Below are positions 54,919 through 63,798 of a DNA stretch of 64,000 nt, piece after piece. The position numbers and the translations under genes were made by a program. Source of the DNA: Stenotrophomonas rhizophila (lineage in GTDB: Bacteria > Pseudomonadota > Gammaproteobacteria > Xanthomonadales > Xanthomonadaceae); NCBI RefSeq assembly GCF_000661955.1, contig NZ_CP007597.1:2646984-2710983 (forward strand), written 5' to 3'. The stretch's first letter is position 1; each line of letters starts with the position of its first letter. Below the pieces are notes generated by a model that had not been told where the DNA came from, ran no database searches, and saw only the letters and a list, made by a program, of their open reading frames with translations.

Positions 54919-56430
54919 TCAGCGCAGCGACAGCGGCGCGCTCAACGGGGAGGTGGCGCCCAGCGCGGACGTCGCGGTGGCGGTGAGCGTGGCGATACCG
55001 GCAGCCTCGCCGGTGGTCGGCAGCGCCAGCGTGAAACGGCCCTGCCCCTGCGCATCGGTGACGGCGTCTACGGTGCCGAGCGGGCGTTCGGCGTCGCTGC
55101 TGCTCGCGGCACGGTTGCCGAACACCTCCAGCTGGTAGCGCTGCCCCGGCACGCCCTGGAACACCCCCTGCACGGTGCGTGCGGTACCGGTGCCCTGCAC
55201 TGCCTGCAGCACCGGCGCGGCCTGGCCCAGGTTGGGGGCAGGCTGGCACCCGGTGGTGTCGGCACCGCTGCAGATGCGCGCGCGCTTGGACGGGTCGGTA
55301 TCCACCCCGCGCCCGCGCGAGCCCACGAAGTTCGCGTGTTCCAGCCCCGGTACGCCGAACACGATCGCCCCGCGCGGCTGGCCCGTGGCACAGGCGCCAC
55401 CGGCTTCGCAGCGCGCGATCTTCAGCCCGTTGCCCACCATCTGGTTGGCGCTGAAGCGGTTCGGTGCGCTCACCGGCTGCGGACGCACCGCGATGCCGAT
55501 GCCGTTGCCGGTGATCGTGTTGCCGTCCACCACGTTGTCGCTGCCGGTGACGCTGACCCCGATCGAATTGCCGATGAAGGTGTTGGCTGCGATGTAGTTG
55601 CGGTTGCCCCAGTTGATCTGCAGGCCATCGGAATAGTCGACGAAGCGGTTGCGCACCACCGTGTTGTCGTTGCCCCACAGAATTTCGATGCCCTGCGACG
55701 GCTCCGGGTTGGCCGCGGTGGACTGGAACAGGTTGTCGGCCACCAGGTTCCAGGCCGCGCCGCGGGTCAGTTCCAACCCGTCGCCGTTGTCCACGAACTG
55801 GTTGCGCACGATGCGGTTGTGCACGGTGGTGGTGGCGGTGGACTGGCCCTTGCCGTCGTCGCCGGTGAGCATGATGCCGGCACCGCCCTTGTTGGCCACG
55901 ATGCGGTTGTCGTGGATGTCGCTGTGGCTGCTGCGGTTGATCAGCACGCCGATGCAGAAGTTGCGGATCTCAAGGCCGCTCAGCTCAACGCCCGTGGTGT
56001 CGCGCAGGACCAGCCCCGGCAGCGTGGTGGTGCGCACGTTGGTGCCGGACTGGCCCGGCTCGGCGCCCGGGCAGGCATCGGTGCCGGTGCCGGTGACGTA
56101 GCCGCCGCCATCGATGGCGACGTACTGGCCGGCGCTCGCCCACGGCGTGCCGACGATCTGCACCGGGCCGACGATCTCCGGCAGCGGTGACGCCGGGCGG
56201 ATCACGTACGGCGCGCTGCCCACCGCGGCAATCTCGATGCGGTAGCGGCCGGGAGCCTGGTTGGCGGTAGTGATCGCCCAGCGCAGCGACCCGGGGGCGG
56301 CGTCGTCGGCATAGCGGTCCACATGCAGCACCTGCAGCGCCTCGCGCGGCGGCTCGGCCTGGTAGGCCAGCGCCAGCGACGGCAGCAGGGCAAGCAGGGT
56401 CAGGGAAACAACAGACAGACGGCAACGCAT
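54919..56430 (-). CDS. Exported right-handed beta-helix protein, candidate QuiC-type 3-dehydroshikimate dehydratase
   Basis: The 503-residue product has a Sec signal (MRCRLSVVSLTLLALLPSLA, then LA) and a parallel beta-helix (about 95-330) with Asn-rich turns, for example DIHDNRIVANKGG, VVRNRFVDYSDGLQI and VVDGNTITGNGIGI. An Ig-like C-terminal domain (about 395-503) ends in LSAPLSLR. No pectinase-type catalytic motif is seen. It is the first gene of the qui unit, and the dehydration step to protocatechuate is otherwise missing here, which is why I propose this role. It could instead be a polysaccharide lyase. GGAG precedes the ATG at 56430. Confidence 0.72.
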   Translation of the reverse strand: MRCRLSVVSLTLLALLPSLALAYQAEPPREALQVLHVDRYADDAAPGSLRWAITTANQAPGRYRIEIAAVGSAPYVIRPASPLPEIVGPVQIVGTPWASAGQYVAIDGGGYVTGTGTDACPGAEPGQSGTNVRTTTLPGLVLRDTTGVELSGLEIRNFCIGVLINRSSHSDIHDNRIVANKGGAGIMLTGDDGKGQSTATTTVHNRIVRNQFVDNGDGLELTRGAAWNLVADNLFQSTAANPEPSQGIEILWGNDNTVVRNRFVDYSDGLQINWGNRNYIAANTFIGNSIGVSVTGSDNVVDGNTITGNGIGIAVRPQPVSAPNRFSANQMVGNGLKIARCEAGGACATGQPRGAIVFGVPGLEHANFVGSRGRGVDTDPSKRARICSGADTTGCQPAPNLGQAAPVLQAVQGTGTARTVQGVFQGVPGQRYQLEVFGNRAASSSDAERPLGTVDAVTDAQGQGRFTLALPTTGEAAGIATLTATATSALGATSPLSAPLSLR

Positions 56431-56730
56431 GCGCAGGCTCCGCACAGGGAAAGGGACTCCGGCGGTCTTTCCCCTGTACCTGGCTTCAGTACCGTAGTGG
56501 CACTGCCCTCGCCCGCCAGAGGTGGATCGCTTGGAACGGGATTGAAAGTAGGTTTATCGCACTGCACCATTCAAGTGCGTTTATCGACTACGTGTGCGAT
56601 TATCGGATTTCACCGCTACGACCATTGTCGTAGACGCAGGCACGACAACGGCCACCGCAGGCGCGGCGGCATGCAATAGCGTGCAGTCAGAAGGGTCGCA
56701 GTGAAGGCGCGGCGTACCGCGCACCCGGGC
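56431..56730. other. Promoter region of the qui unit, between it and selO
   Basis: This 300-bp stretch has no gene. It holds a strong PcaR-type palindrome (56595-56607), a degenerate copy at 56576-56588 and a half-site ATCGCA at 56556-56561. All are 125-180 bp before the beta-helix gene. The end nearest selO has nothing I can name. Confidence 0.65.
56595..56607. promoter_or_regulatory. PcaR-type operator before the qui unit
   Basis: TGCGATTATCGGA is, on the other strand, TCCGATAATCGCA: a hybrid of the two palindromes before pcaI. Its centre is 19 bp from a weaker copy (TGCGTTTATCGAC, 56576-56588), similar to the 20-bp spacing before pcaI. Confidence 0.68.
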
Positions 56731-58296
56731 TCAGGAGCTGCAGGACAGCATCGAACAGCCTGCCTTGTCACGCGCCCAGTCAGGGCGCTTGCCGGCGAAA
56801 TGCGCGCGGCCCGGTTGCACGTCGTAGGGGGTACGCAGCACTTCAAGCAGCGTGTGCACACCGCTCATGTCGCCCTGCTCGGCCTGTTCGATGGCCTCCT
56901 GCGCCAGCCAGTTGCGCAGCACATACAGCGGGTTGGCCGCCGCCATCCGCTGCTGGCGCATGGCCGCATCCAGCGTATCGGCACGCAGGCGCGCGGCGTA
57001 CTGCTGCAGCCAGGCCTGCACTGCGGGCACTACCGCCTCGCGTCGCTGGGCGCTGTAAAAAGCCTCGTCCAGCACCTGCACCGACGGCGCCTGCGGATCG
57101 AGCGCCATCAGGCCGCGGAAGGCCAGCGTCATGTCCATCTCGCCGTCCTGCAGGATCTGCAACCAGGCGGCCATCATCGCCACGTCGTCATCGCCGCACT
57201 GGGCCAGCCCGAACTTGGCCGCGATGTCCTCGCGCTCGCGCTGGGCGTGCACGGCCTGGAAACGGGCCAGCCCGTCATGCAGCGGCGCGACGTCGTCGAA
57301 CAGCGGCGACAGTGCCTGCGCCAGCCGGGTCAGGTTCCAGTACGCCACCTGCGGCTGGGTGCCGAAGCGGTAGCGGCGGCCCTGTGCGTCGGTGGTGTTC
57401 GGGGTCCAGTCCGGGTCGTAGTCGTCCACCCAGCCATACGGGCCGTAGTCGATGGTCAGGCCCAGAATGGACATGTTGTCGGTGTTCATCACCCCATGCA
57501 CGAAGCCAACCCGCATCCAGTGCGCCACCAGGATCGCGGTGCTCTCGCAGATCTGCGCGAACCACTGCGCATAGCGCTGCGGGCCGGCATCGGCCAGCGC
57601 CGGGAAATCACGGGCAATGCAGGCATCGGCCAGCTGGCGCAGCAAGGCCACGTCGCCGCGCGAGGCCGGCAGTTCGAACGTGCCGAAACGGATGAACGAC
57701 GGCGCCACCCGGCACACCACGGCGCCGGGTTCGGCCTTCGGGTGGCCGTCGTAGAACATGTCGCGCACCACCGCATCGCCGGTGCCCACCAGGCTCAACG
57801 CGCGCGTGGTCGGCACGCCCAGGTGGTGCATGGCTTCGCTGCACAGGAATTCGCGGATGGACGAGCGCAGGACCGCGCGGCCGTCGGCCCCGCGCGAGTA
57901 GGGGGTGCGCCCGGCCCCTTTCAACTGCAGTTCCCAGCGCGCGCCGTCCGGGGCCAGCAGCTCGCCCAGCGAAATGGCGCGACCATCGCCAAGCTGCCCG
58001 GCCCAATGCCCGAACTGGTGGCCCCCGTAGTTGGCCGCCCACGGCTGCATGCCGGCATACAGCGCGTTGCCGCCAAACACGCGCGCGAAATCCGGGCTGT
58101 CGGTAAGGTCCGGGCCAAGGCCCAGCAGGTCGGCAACCTCGGTGGAAAGCGCCAGCAGCTGCGGTGCGGCCACCGGCGTGGGCATCACCGACGACCACGC
58201 AGCACCGCGCACCTCGCGCACGCGCGGGCCGGTTTCCTCGTCGCCGGGAAGGTCGCCGATGAATCGGTTGTCGAAGCGCAGGGGCTGGGTATCCAT
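56731..58296 (-). CDS. selO: Protein adenylyltransferase SelO (YdiU)
   Basis: SelO is a pseudokinase-fold enzyme that transfers AMP to protein hydroxyls and helps in redox control. The 521-residue product starts [20 protein letters not shown] and has family blocks [25 protein letters not shown] and [20 protein letters not shown]. The C-terminus CSMLSCSS has Cys where eukaryotic SelO carries selenocysteine. The open frame continues upstream, but the start at 58296 is family-like. Confidence 0.93.
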   Translation of the reverse strand: MDTQPLRFDNRFIGDLPGDEETGPRVREVRGAAWSSVMPTPVAAPQLLALSTEVADLLGLGPDLTDSPDFARVFGGNALYAGMQPWAANYGGHQFGHWAGQLGDGRAISLGELLAPDGARWELQLKGAGRTPYSRGADGRAVLRSSIREFLCSEAMHHLGVPTTRALSLVGTGDAVVRDMFYDGHPKAEPGAVVCRVAPSFIRFGTFELPASRGDVALLRQLADACIARDFPALADAGPQRYAQWFAQICESTAILVAHWMRVGFVHGVMNTDNMSILGLTIDYGPYGWVDDYDPDWTPNTTDAQGRRYRFGTQPQVAYWNLTRLAQALSPLFDDVAPLHDGLARFQAVHAQREREDIAAKFGLAQCGDDDVAMMAAWLQILQDGEMDMTLAFRGLMALDPQAPSVQVLDEAFYSAQRREAVVPAVQAWLQQYAARLRADTLDAAMRQQRMAAANPLYVLRNWLAQEAIEQAEQGDMSGVHTLLEVLRTPYDVQPGRAHFAGKRPDWARDKAGCSMLSCSS

Positions 58297-58333
58297 GCTC
58301 ACCAGATGGGGGCGCCGCTGCGCCCCCGCAAGT

Positions 58334-59026
58334 TCACGCCGCGCCTGCGCCCAGGTCCAGCGCCCCGCCGCGTTCGGTGGCGCGCTGGTAGGCCGGGCGC
58401 TGTTCGATGCGCTGCAGGAAGCCCTGCAGCTTCGGGTACGCGTCCATGCTGCCTGCACGCGACGCGGCTGCCTGGATCGGGAAGCTCATCTGGATGTCGG
58501 CGGCGGTGAAGCGTTCGCCGGCGAACCACGGCGACTGGCCCAGCTCGCGCTCCATCCATTGCAGGTGCAGCTTCAGCTGCGGGCCTACGAACCCCTTCAT
58601 CACCTTGTCGGCGATGCCACGGGCGATGGGCTTGGCAAAGAACGGCATGGGCGCCTTGCGTACCCGCGCGAACACCAGGCTCAACAGCAACGGCGGCATC
58701 GCCGAGCCTTCGGCGTAGTGCATCCAGTAGCGGTAGCGCACGCGCTCGGCGGCCTGGGCCGGCAGCAGTTCAGGCGACAGCTGGCGGGCGCTGTCGTAGC
58801 GGTCGGCCAGGTATTCCAGGATGGCCCCGGACTCGGCCAGCACCAGGGCGTCGTCCTGCAGCACCGGCGATTTGCCCAGCGGGTGGATCTCGCGCAGCGC
58901 CGGCGGCGCCAGCCAGGTGGTGGGGTCGCGCTGGTAGTTGACCAGCTGGTACGGCAGGCCCAGCTCTTCGAGCATCCACAGCACGCGCTGCGAGCGCGAG
59001 TGGTCCAGATGGTGCACCTTGATCAT
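58334..59026 (-). CDS. Glutathione S-transferase
   Basis: The 230-residue product has an N-terminal thioredoxin fold ([26 protein letters not shown], then the glutathione-binding [23 protein letters not shown]) and a helical C-terminal domain from about residue 90. Ser/Arg in HSRSQR suggests a beta/theta-like class. It lies 37 bp upstream of selO on the same strand. The substrate is unknown. Confidence 0.9.
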   Translation of the reverse strand: MIKVHHLDHSRSQRVLWMLEELGLPYQLVNYQRDPTTWLAPPALREIHPLGKSPVLQDDALVLAESGAILEYLADRYDSARQLSPELLPAQAAERVRYRYWMHYAEGSAMPPLLLSLVFARVRKAPMPFFAKPIARGIADKVMKGFVGPQLKLHLQWMERELGQSPWFAGERFTAADIQMSFPIQAAASRAGSMDAYPKLQGFLQRIEQRPAYQRATERGGALDLGAGAA

Positions 59027-59116
59027 TGACGGGTCCACAGGTTCAAAGCGACATCGTAACGAGGTACATGCCCTGCCGATGTCATCGGCCGCCCGCGGAT
59101 GAAAAAACAGCACGCA

Positions 59117-59150
59117 TAAAAAACGCCGGAAGCTTTCGCTCCCGGCGTTT
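59117..59150 (-). terminator. Intrinsic terminator after the cold shock gene
   Basis: A long stem (AACGCCGG / CCGGCGTT continued by GAGC / GCTT with one wobble) closed by a GAAA tetraloop is followed on the minus strand by six T. It lies 31 bp after the stop and separates the cold shock gene from gst. Confidence 0.9.
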
Positions 59151-59180
59151 CATTGCAACCTGACGGTAGCGGGGGGTCGA

Positions 59181-59390
59181 TTAGACCGCCTGCACCTGAT
59201 CAGCCTGCATACCCTTCTGGCCCTGCACGGCGACGAAGGTCACCTTCTGGCCTTCCTGCAGCGACTTGAAGCCGGTGCCCTGGATGGCACGGAAGTGCAC
59301 GAAAAGGTCCGGGCCGCTTTCCGGGGTGATGAAGCCGAAGCCCTTGGCATCGTTGAACCACTTCACGGTGCCCTGCTGACGATCAGACAT
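59181..59390 (-). CDS. Cold shock protein, CspA family
   Basis: The 69-residue OB-fold RNA chaperone has RNP1 KGFGFITP and RNP2 LFVHFRAI, both complete. AGGAG precedes the ATG by 7 bp. It is probably transcribed from a distant promoter with a long leader, as is usual for csp genes. Confidence 0.95.
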   Translation of the reverse strand: MSDRQQGTVKWFNDAKGFGFITPESGPDLFVHFRAIQGTGFKSLQEGQKVTFVAVQGQKGMQADQVQAV

Positions 59391-59690
59391 GTACTAACTC
59401 CTGAAACAATAGTTGAAATAATCGCGGCCGCCGCTTATCGGAGCCGAGACTGAGTTGCAGGCGTTGGTAAAGCGGATCGATGAGCAGATCGTGAGATCAA
59501 CTGCACCAGGCCACGATTCACGGTGACCCTAGCAAACACAGTGTGGGTGACGATACTCGTGTTTTACCTAAAAAGCGATAGCTGGTTTATTCAGCCATCC
59601 CCCCGTCACGCCTGACGGGACAAGGGATTGGCGCATCCTACACGATTTCGCACGCCCCATTCAGACTTTTCCTACCTTAAGATCAGCCAA
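59391..59690. other. Leader of the cold shock gene and gap to the YaiI-family gene
   Basis: This 300-bp stretch has no gene. The part next to the cold shock start fits a long, AT-rich-ended 5' leader. Promoter elements for either gene could not be fixed with confidence. Confidence 0.55.
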
Positions 59691-60167
59691 ATGCCCGATT
59701 CAAGTTCCGCCATATGCCGCATCTGGGTTGATGCGGACGCCTGCCCCGGGGTGATCAAGGAGATCCTGTTCCGGGCCGCCGAGCGCGTGCAGGTGCCGCT
59801 GACCCTGGTAGCCAACCACTGGCTGCGCACCCCGCCCTCGCGGGTGATCGAGTTCCTTCAGGTGCCCGCCGGGCTGGACGTGGCCGACAGCGCCATCGTC
59901 GAGCGGGTGACCGCCGGCGACCTGGTGGTCACCCAGGACATCCCGCTGGCGGCGCTGGTCATTGCCAAGCAGGGCGTGGCGCTGAACCCGCGCGGGCAGC
60001 TGTATACCCCCGACAACATGGCCGAGCGGTTGTCGATGCGCAATTTCATGGAGGAACTGCGCGGCGCCGGCGTGCAGACCGGCGGCCCGCCGCCGCTGGG
60101 CCCGCGTGAAAGGCAGGCGTTCGCGGCTGAACTGGATCGGTGGCTGGCGAAGCGTTCAGGGCGCTGA
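59691..60167 (+). CDS. YaiI/YqxD family protein (UPF0178)
   Basis: The 158-residue product has the family motifs [30 protein letters not shown] and [25 protein letters not shown], with an acidic cluster DADAC near the N-terminus of a PIN/NYN-like fold. The function is not established; a nuclease role is plausible from the fold. I chose the ATG at 59691 over an in-frame ATG at 59628. Confidence 0.9.
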   Translation: MPDSSSAICRIWVDADACPGVIKEILFRAAERVQVPLTLVANHWLRTPPSRVIEFLQVPAGLDVADSAIVERVTAGDLVVTQDIPLAALVIAKQGVALNPRGQLYTPDNMAERLSMRNFMEELRGAGVQTGGPPPLGPRERQAFAAELDRWLAKRSGR

Positions 60168-60178
60168 ACCGGGAGGGC

Positions 60179-60595
60179 GGCCGCTGGCCGGCTCTTCATG
60201 AAATCCGGGCAGAACGTGCGCTGTCGGCCGCTGGCCGGCTCCTCACGAAATTCGGACACCCCGGTAGTGCCGGCCGCTGGCCGGCTCCTCATGAAATTCT
60301 GGCACCACGGGGGCTGTTGGCCGCTGGCCGGCTCCTCATGAAATCCGGGCACCACGTGGGCTGCCGGCCGCTGGCCGGCTCCTCATGAAATTCGGGCACC
60401 CCGGTAGTGCCGGCCGCTGGCCGGCTCCTCATGAATTCCGGGCACCACGTGGGCTGCCGGCCGCTGGCCGGCTCTGCATGAATCCAGGCGTCGCCGGGAG
60501 CCGGCCAGCGGCCGGCACTACCGGTTTTTGCGGGGGCCGGGCAGAGCCCGGCGCTACGGGGTTTTTGCGGGGAGCCGGCCAGCGGCCGGCACTAC
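60179..60595. repeat. Seven tandem SMAG half-units of about 47 bp, plus three more palindromes
   Basis: GGCCGCTGGCCGGCT occurs at 60179, 60226, 60272, 60319, 60366, 60412 and 60459 (spacing 46 or 47 bp), each followed by CTCATGAAATTC-like linkers. Two linker types alternate, one with GTAGTGCC and one with ACGTGGGCTG. Three palindromes in the opposite orientation follow (60499-60522, 60535-60556, 60571-60595). The last CTAC contains the TAG stop of the RluA-like gene. The 424-bp gap between the genes holds nothing else. Confidence 0.9.
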
Positions 60596-61473
60596 CGGGG
60601 GGCCGCCACCTTGGCTGTGAGCTGCCGGTCGCTGCTGAAATGACGCGGTTCGCCGGTCAGCGGGTCGAGGAATGCCAGCGCCTGGGCCAACAGCTGCAGC
60701 GGTGCCGCGGCGTCGCCCTCGCCCGCCGTGCGCAACACCGGATACAGGTCGTCGCCCTCGATCGGGGCGCCCAGCGCGGCCATGTGCACGCGCAACTGGT
60801 GTTTGCGGCCGGACTCGGGGTGCAGCCGGTAGCGCCAGATCGGGCCGTCGGCGTCGATGACCTCGATGCGGGTGCGGGCATTGGGCTCACCGGGCACTTC
60901 GGCCATGCGGAAGAACGGTTCGCCCGCTACCAGCCGGGTATGCCGCTCCAGCGGAAACGTTCGCCCGGGCAGCGCCGGGGCCAACGCCTCGTAGGTCTTG
61001 TCGATGCGTCGCTCGCGGAACAGCCGCTGGTAGGCGTCACGGCTATCGGAGCGGGTCGAGAACAGCACCAGCCCGGCGGTGAGGCGGTCCAGCCGGTGCA
61101 GCGGCACCAGGTCCGCATTGCCGGTGCGCGCCACCAGCCGCGCCAGCAGGGTTTCGCGTACATGCGCCCCGGCCGGGGTCACCGGCAGGAAGTGCGGCTT
61201 GTCAGCCACCAGCAGGTGCGCATCCTGATGCACCACCGTTTCAAGGAACGGAATCACCGGCTCCTCGGCCACCTCACGGAAATACTGGATCTCCAGCCCC
61301 ACCTGCCACGCCCGGTCCGGCGCCAGCGCCCTGCCCTGCGCGTCCAGCACCCGCCCGCGTGCAAAGCGGCTTTCCCATTGCGCCCGGTCGATCCGCGGGA
61401 AGCGCGCGCACAGGCCGTCGAGCAGCGTTGCCCACGTGCCCGGAGGGAGCTGCAGGCGACTGGGCGGGGTCAT
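60592..61473 (-). CDS. RluA-family pseudouridine synthase
   Basis: The 293-residue product has the catalytic motif HRLDRLTAG (the Asp is the nucleophile), VADKPHFLPVTPAG, and ESGRKHQLRVHMAALG. The target RNA within the RluA/RluC/RluD group cannot be told. Its stop TAG is within a SMAG head, and its start overlaps the stop of the upstream small gene (ATGA at 61470-61473). Confidence 0.92.
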   Translation of the reverse strand: MTPPSRLQLPPGTWATLLDGLCARFPRIDRAQWESRFARGRVLDAQGRALAPDRAWQVGLEIQYFREVAEEPVIPFLETVVHQDAHLLVADKPHFLPVTPAGAHVRETLLARLVARTGNADLVPLHRLDRLTAGLVLFSTRSDSRDAYQRLFRERRIDKTYEALAPALPGRTFPLERHTRLVAGEPFFRMAEVPGEPNARTRIEVIDADGPIWRYRLHPESGRKHQLRVHMAALGAPIEGDDLYPVLRTAGEGDAAAPLQLLAQALAFLDPLTGEPRHFSSDRQLTAKVAAPR

Positions 61474-61844
61474 GCCGAAGCTCCGCCGCCAGCGTCGGCG
61501 TCGGCAGGCAGCGCGGCCACCGCCAGCAGTGCCCAGCCATCGCGCTCATCGCCCCGCACATCGGCTGCAGCCAGCCCGGCGTCGATCAGCGCGCGCATCA
61601 CCGCCGGCCGGTGCAGGTTGATCCACTGACCGTCGGCGGTCCGCACGCTGCCCGTGGCCAGCCCCGCATCGCCTGACAGGCAACCACGTGCCGGATCGGC
61701 ATCGAAGCGGATACGCAGGCGGCGCCCGGCACCGTAAGCCGACAGCACCGTGCAGGCCGGGTCGGCGGTGACCGGCCCACGCCGGACGCTGCAGATGAAG
61801 GGAGCACCGTCGATGACCAGACGGCGTGGCGGGGAACGTGACAT
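61470..61844 (-). CDS. Small protein of unknown function
   Basis: The product is about 124 residues if it starts MSRSPPRRLVIDG at 61844 (ATG at 61919 would give 149). It has no signal peptide or membrane helix. It contains RIRFDADPARGCLSGDAGLATGSVRTADGQWINLHRPAVMRALIDAGLAAADV. It overlaps the RluA-type gene by 4 bp and is divergent from yaeQ. The tail is Ala/Asp/Gly-rich. I do not recognise a family. Confidence 0.65.
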   Translation of the reverse strand: MSRSPPRRLVIDGAPFICSVRRGPVTADPACTVLSAYGAGRRLRIRFDADPARGCLSGDAGLATGSVRTADGQWINLHRPAVMRALIDAGLAAADVRGDERDGWALLAVAALPADADAGGGASA

Positions 61845-61966
61845 GCAGGGCGACAACCGGACCGCGAAGCGCCCAGCGTGCCACCAAACGCCCTCCTCCA
61901 GAAGCATCGCCCCGGACACCCCCGGGGCAAACCACTATCATGGTCCTCTTTGCTCCCGGTATCCCC

Positions 61967-62515
61967 ATGGCTCTCACCGCCACCATCCGCAAGGCCGAAC
62001 TGCAGATCAGCGACATGGATCGCGGCTACTACGCGACCCATAACCTGACCCTCGCCCAGCACCCGTCGGAAAACGATGAGCGCCTGATGGTGCGCCTGCT
62101 GGCCTTCGCGCTGAATGCAGAGGACCGCCTGGAGTTCGGCCGCGGCCTGAGTACCGACGACGAGCCGGACCTGTGGCACCGCGACTACACCGGCGACATC
62201 CTGCAATGGATCGACCTGGGCCAGCCCGACGAATCGCGCATCCGCAAAGCCTGCAATCGCAGCCGGCAGGTGCAGGTGATCACCTTCGCCGGGCACGGCG
62301 CCGATATCTGGTGGAGCAAGCAGGCCAAGGGCCTGGAGCGCTTCGACAACCTCTCGGTGCTGGATCTGGACAGCACCTTCGTGGAACGCTGGGCCGAGCA
62401 GATCCAGCGCGCCATGCGCTGGAATGTGCTGATCCAGGATGGCGAAGTGCAGCTGATCAACGACCAGATGCAGCTGGACGTGATCCCGACCTGGCGTAAG
62501 CGCATCAAGGAATGA
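61967..62515 (+). CDS. yaeQ: YaeQ family protein
   Basis: The 182-residue product starts MALTATIRKAELQISDMDRGYYATHNLTLAQHPSEND, a family signature, and contains WHRDYTGDILQWIDLGQPDESRIRKACNRS. YaeQ has a PD-(D/E)XK-nuclease-like fold; its role is unclear. It overlaps the flavoprotein gene by 4 bp (ATGA). Confidence 0.94.
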   Translation: MALTATIRKAELQISDMDRGYYATHNLTLAQHPSENDERLMVRLLAFALNAEDRLEFGRGLSTDDEPDLWHRDYTGDILQWIDLGQPDESRIRKACNRSRQVQVITFAGHGADIWWSKQAKGLERFDNLSVLDLDSTFVERWAEQIQRAMRWNVLIQDGEVQLINDQMQLDVIPTWRKRIKE

Positions 62516-63708
62516 GCCAGGCGATGAAGCCCATTGCATGCGACGTGCTGGTGATCGGCGCCGGCGCGGCCGGGCTGATGTGCGCGCTCACCGCCGGCCA
62601 ACGCGGCCGCATGGTGCAGGTGATCGACCATGCCAACAAGGTCGGCAAGAAGATCCTGATGTCTGGCGGCGGGCGCTGCAACTTCACCAACACCGGCACC
62701 ACGCCGGCCAATTTCCTCTCGGCCAACCCGCACTTCTGCAAGTCGGCGCTGGCCCGATATACGCCGTGGCACTTCATCGAGATGGTCGAACGCCACGGCA
62801 TCGCCTACCACGAGAAGGAACTGGGCCAGCTGTTCTGCGACATCTCCTCCAAGCAGATCGTGCGCATGCTGATGGACGAGTGCCAGGCCGCCGGCGTGCA
62901 GGTGCGCACCGACTGCGGGGTGACCAAGGTCGAACGCGGCAGCGACGGTTTCCATGTCACCACCGCACAGGGGCAGTTCCATGCCGCCTCGCTGGTGGTG
63001 GCCACCGGCGGGCTGTCCATCCCCAGCCTGGGCGCCAGCGGCTTCGGCTACGAGCTGGCCCGCCAGTTCGGGCATGAGGTGCTGCCCACGCGCGCCGGGC
63101 TGGTCCCGCTGACCCTGAGCGGCAAGCATCAGGAACGCTTCAACGACCTCAGCGGGGTGGCCCTGCCGGTGACGGCGCGCTGCAACGATGTAGCCTTCAG
63201 CAACTCCATGCTGATCACCCACCGCGGCATCAGCGGCCCGGCCATCCTGCAGATCTCCTCGTTCTGGCAGCCCGGCGACGACCTGCGCCTGGACCTGCTG
63301 CCAGGCCAGGACGCGGAAGGCTGGCTGCGCGCGATGAAGCGCGACCGCGGCGCCGCCGAACTGCGCACGGTGCTGTCCGAAGTGCTGCCGCGGCGGCTGG
63401 CGCTGCGCCTGTGCGAGCACTGGCTGCCCGACCGCCCGGTCAAGCAGATCGACGAACCGCAACTGCGCGAGGCCGCGGCGTTGCTGCAGGGCTTCCCGCT
63501 GGTGGCCAGCGGCACCGAGGGTTACCGTACCGCCGAGGTCACCCTGGGGGGCGTGGACACCCGCAAGGTGTCGTCCAGTACGTTTGAATCGCAGTTGGTT
63601 CCCGGCCTGCACTTCGTGGGGGAAGTGCTGGACGTGACCGGCTGGTTGGGCGGGTACAACTTCCAGTGGGCCTGGGCCAGCGGCCATGCCGCAGGCCAGG
63701 TGGTGTAA
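62512..63708 (+). CDS. YhiN/HI0933-family flavoprotein
   Basis: The 398-residue FAD-dependent oxidoreductase-like product has the dinucleotide motif GAGAAGLMCALTAG (16-29), GKKILMSGGGRCNFTN and C-terminal GEVLDVTGWLGGYNFQWAWASG. The physiological substrate is not known. Start coupled to yaeQ. Confidence 0.92.
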   Translation: MSQAMKPIACDVLVIGAGAAGLMCALTAGQRGRMVQVIDHANKVGKKILMSGGGRCNFTNTGTTPANFLSANPHFCKSALARYTPWHFIEMVERHGIAYHEKELGQLFCDISSKQIVRMLMDECQAAGVQVRTDCGVTKVERGSDGFHVTTAQGQFHAASLVVATGGLSIPSLGASGFGYELARQFGHEVLPTRAGLVPLTLSGKHQERFNDLSGVALPVTARCNDVAFSNSMLITHRGISGPAILQISSFWQPGDDLRLDLLPGQDAEGWLRAMKRDRGAAELRTVLSEVLPRRLALRLCEHWLPDRPVKQIDEPQLREAAALLQGFPLVASGTEGYRTAEVTLGGVDTRKVSSSTFESQLVPGLHFVGEVLDVTGWLGGYNFQWAWASGHAAGQVV

Positions 63709-63798
63709 GCCGGCGGCGGATTCGTGACCGGCTACCGTTTGCCGCATGGACGTATCCACAGCCATCGTGTATCAAGTTTGCAGTCCGGGGAGTAGTGA

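Noticed and set aside
60179..60595. Origin of replication or integration site from the dense direct repeats
   Set aside because: The repeats are SMAG elements found all over the window, without DnaA boxes or AT-rich segment; no integrase or tRNA adjoins.
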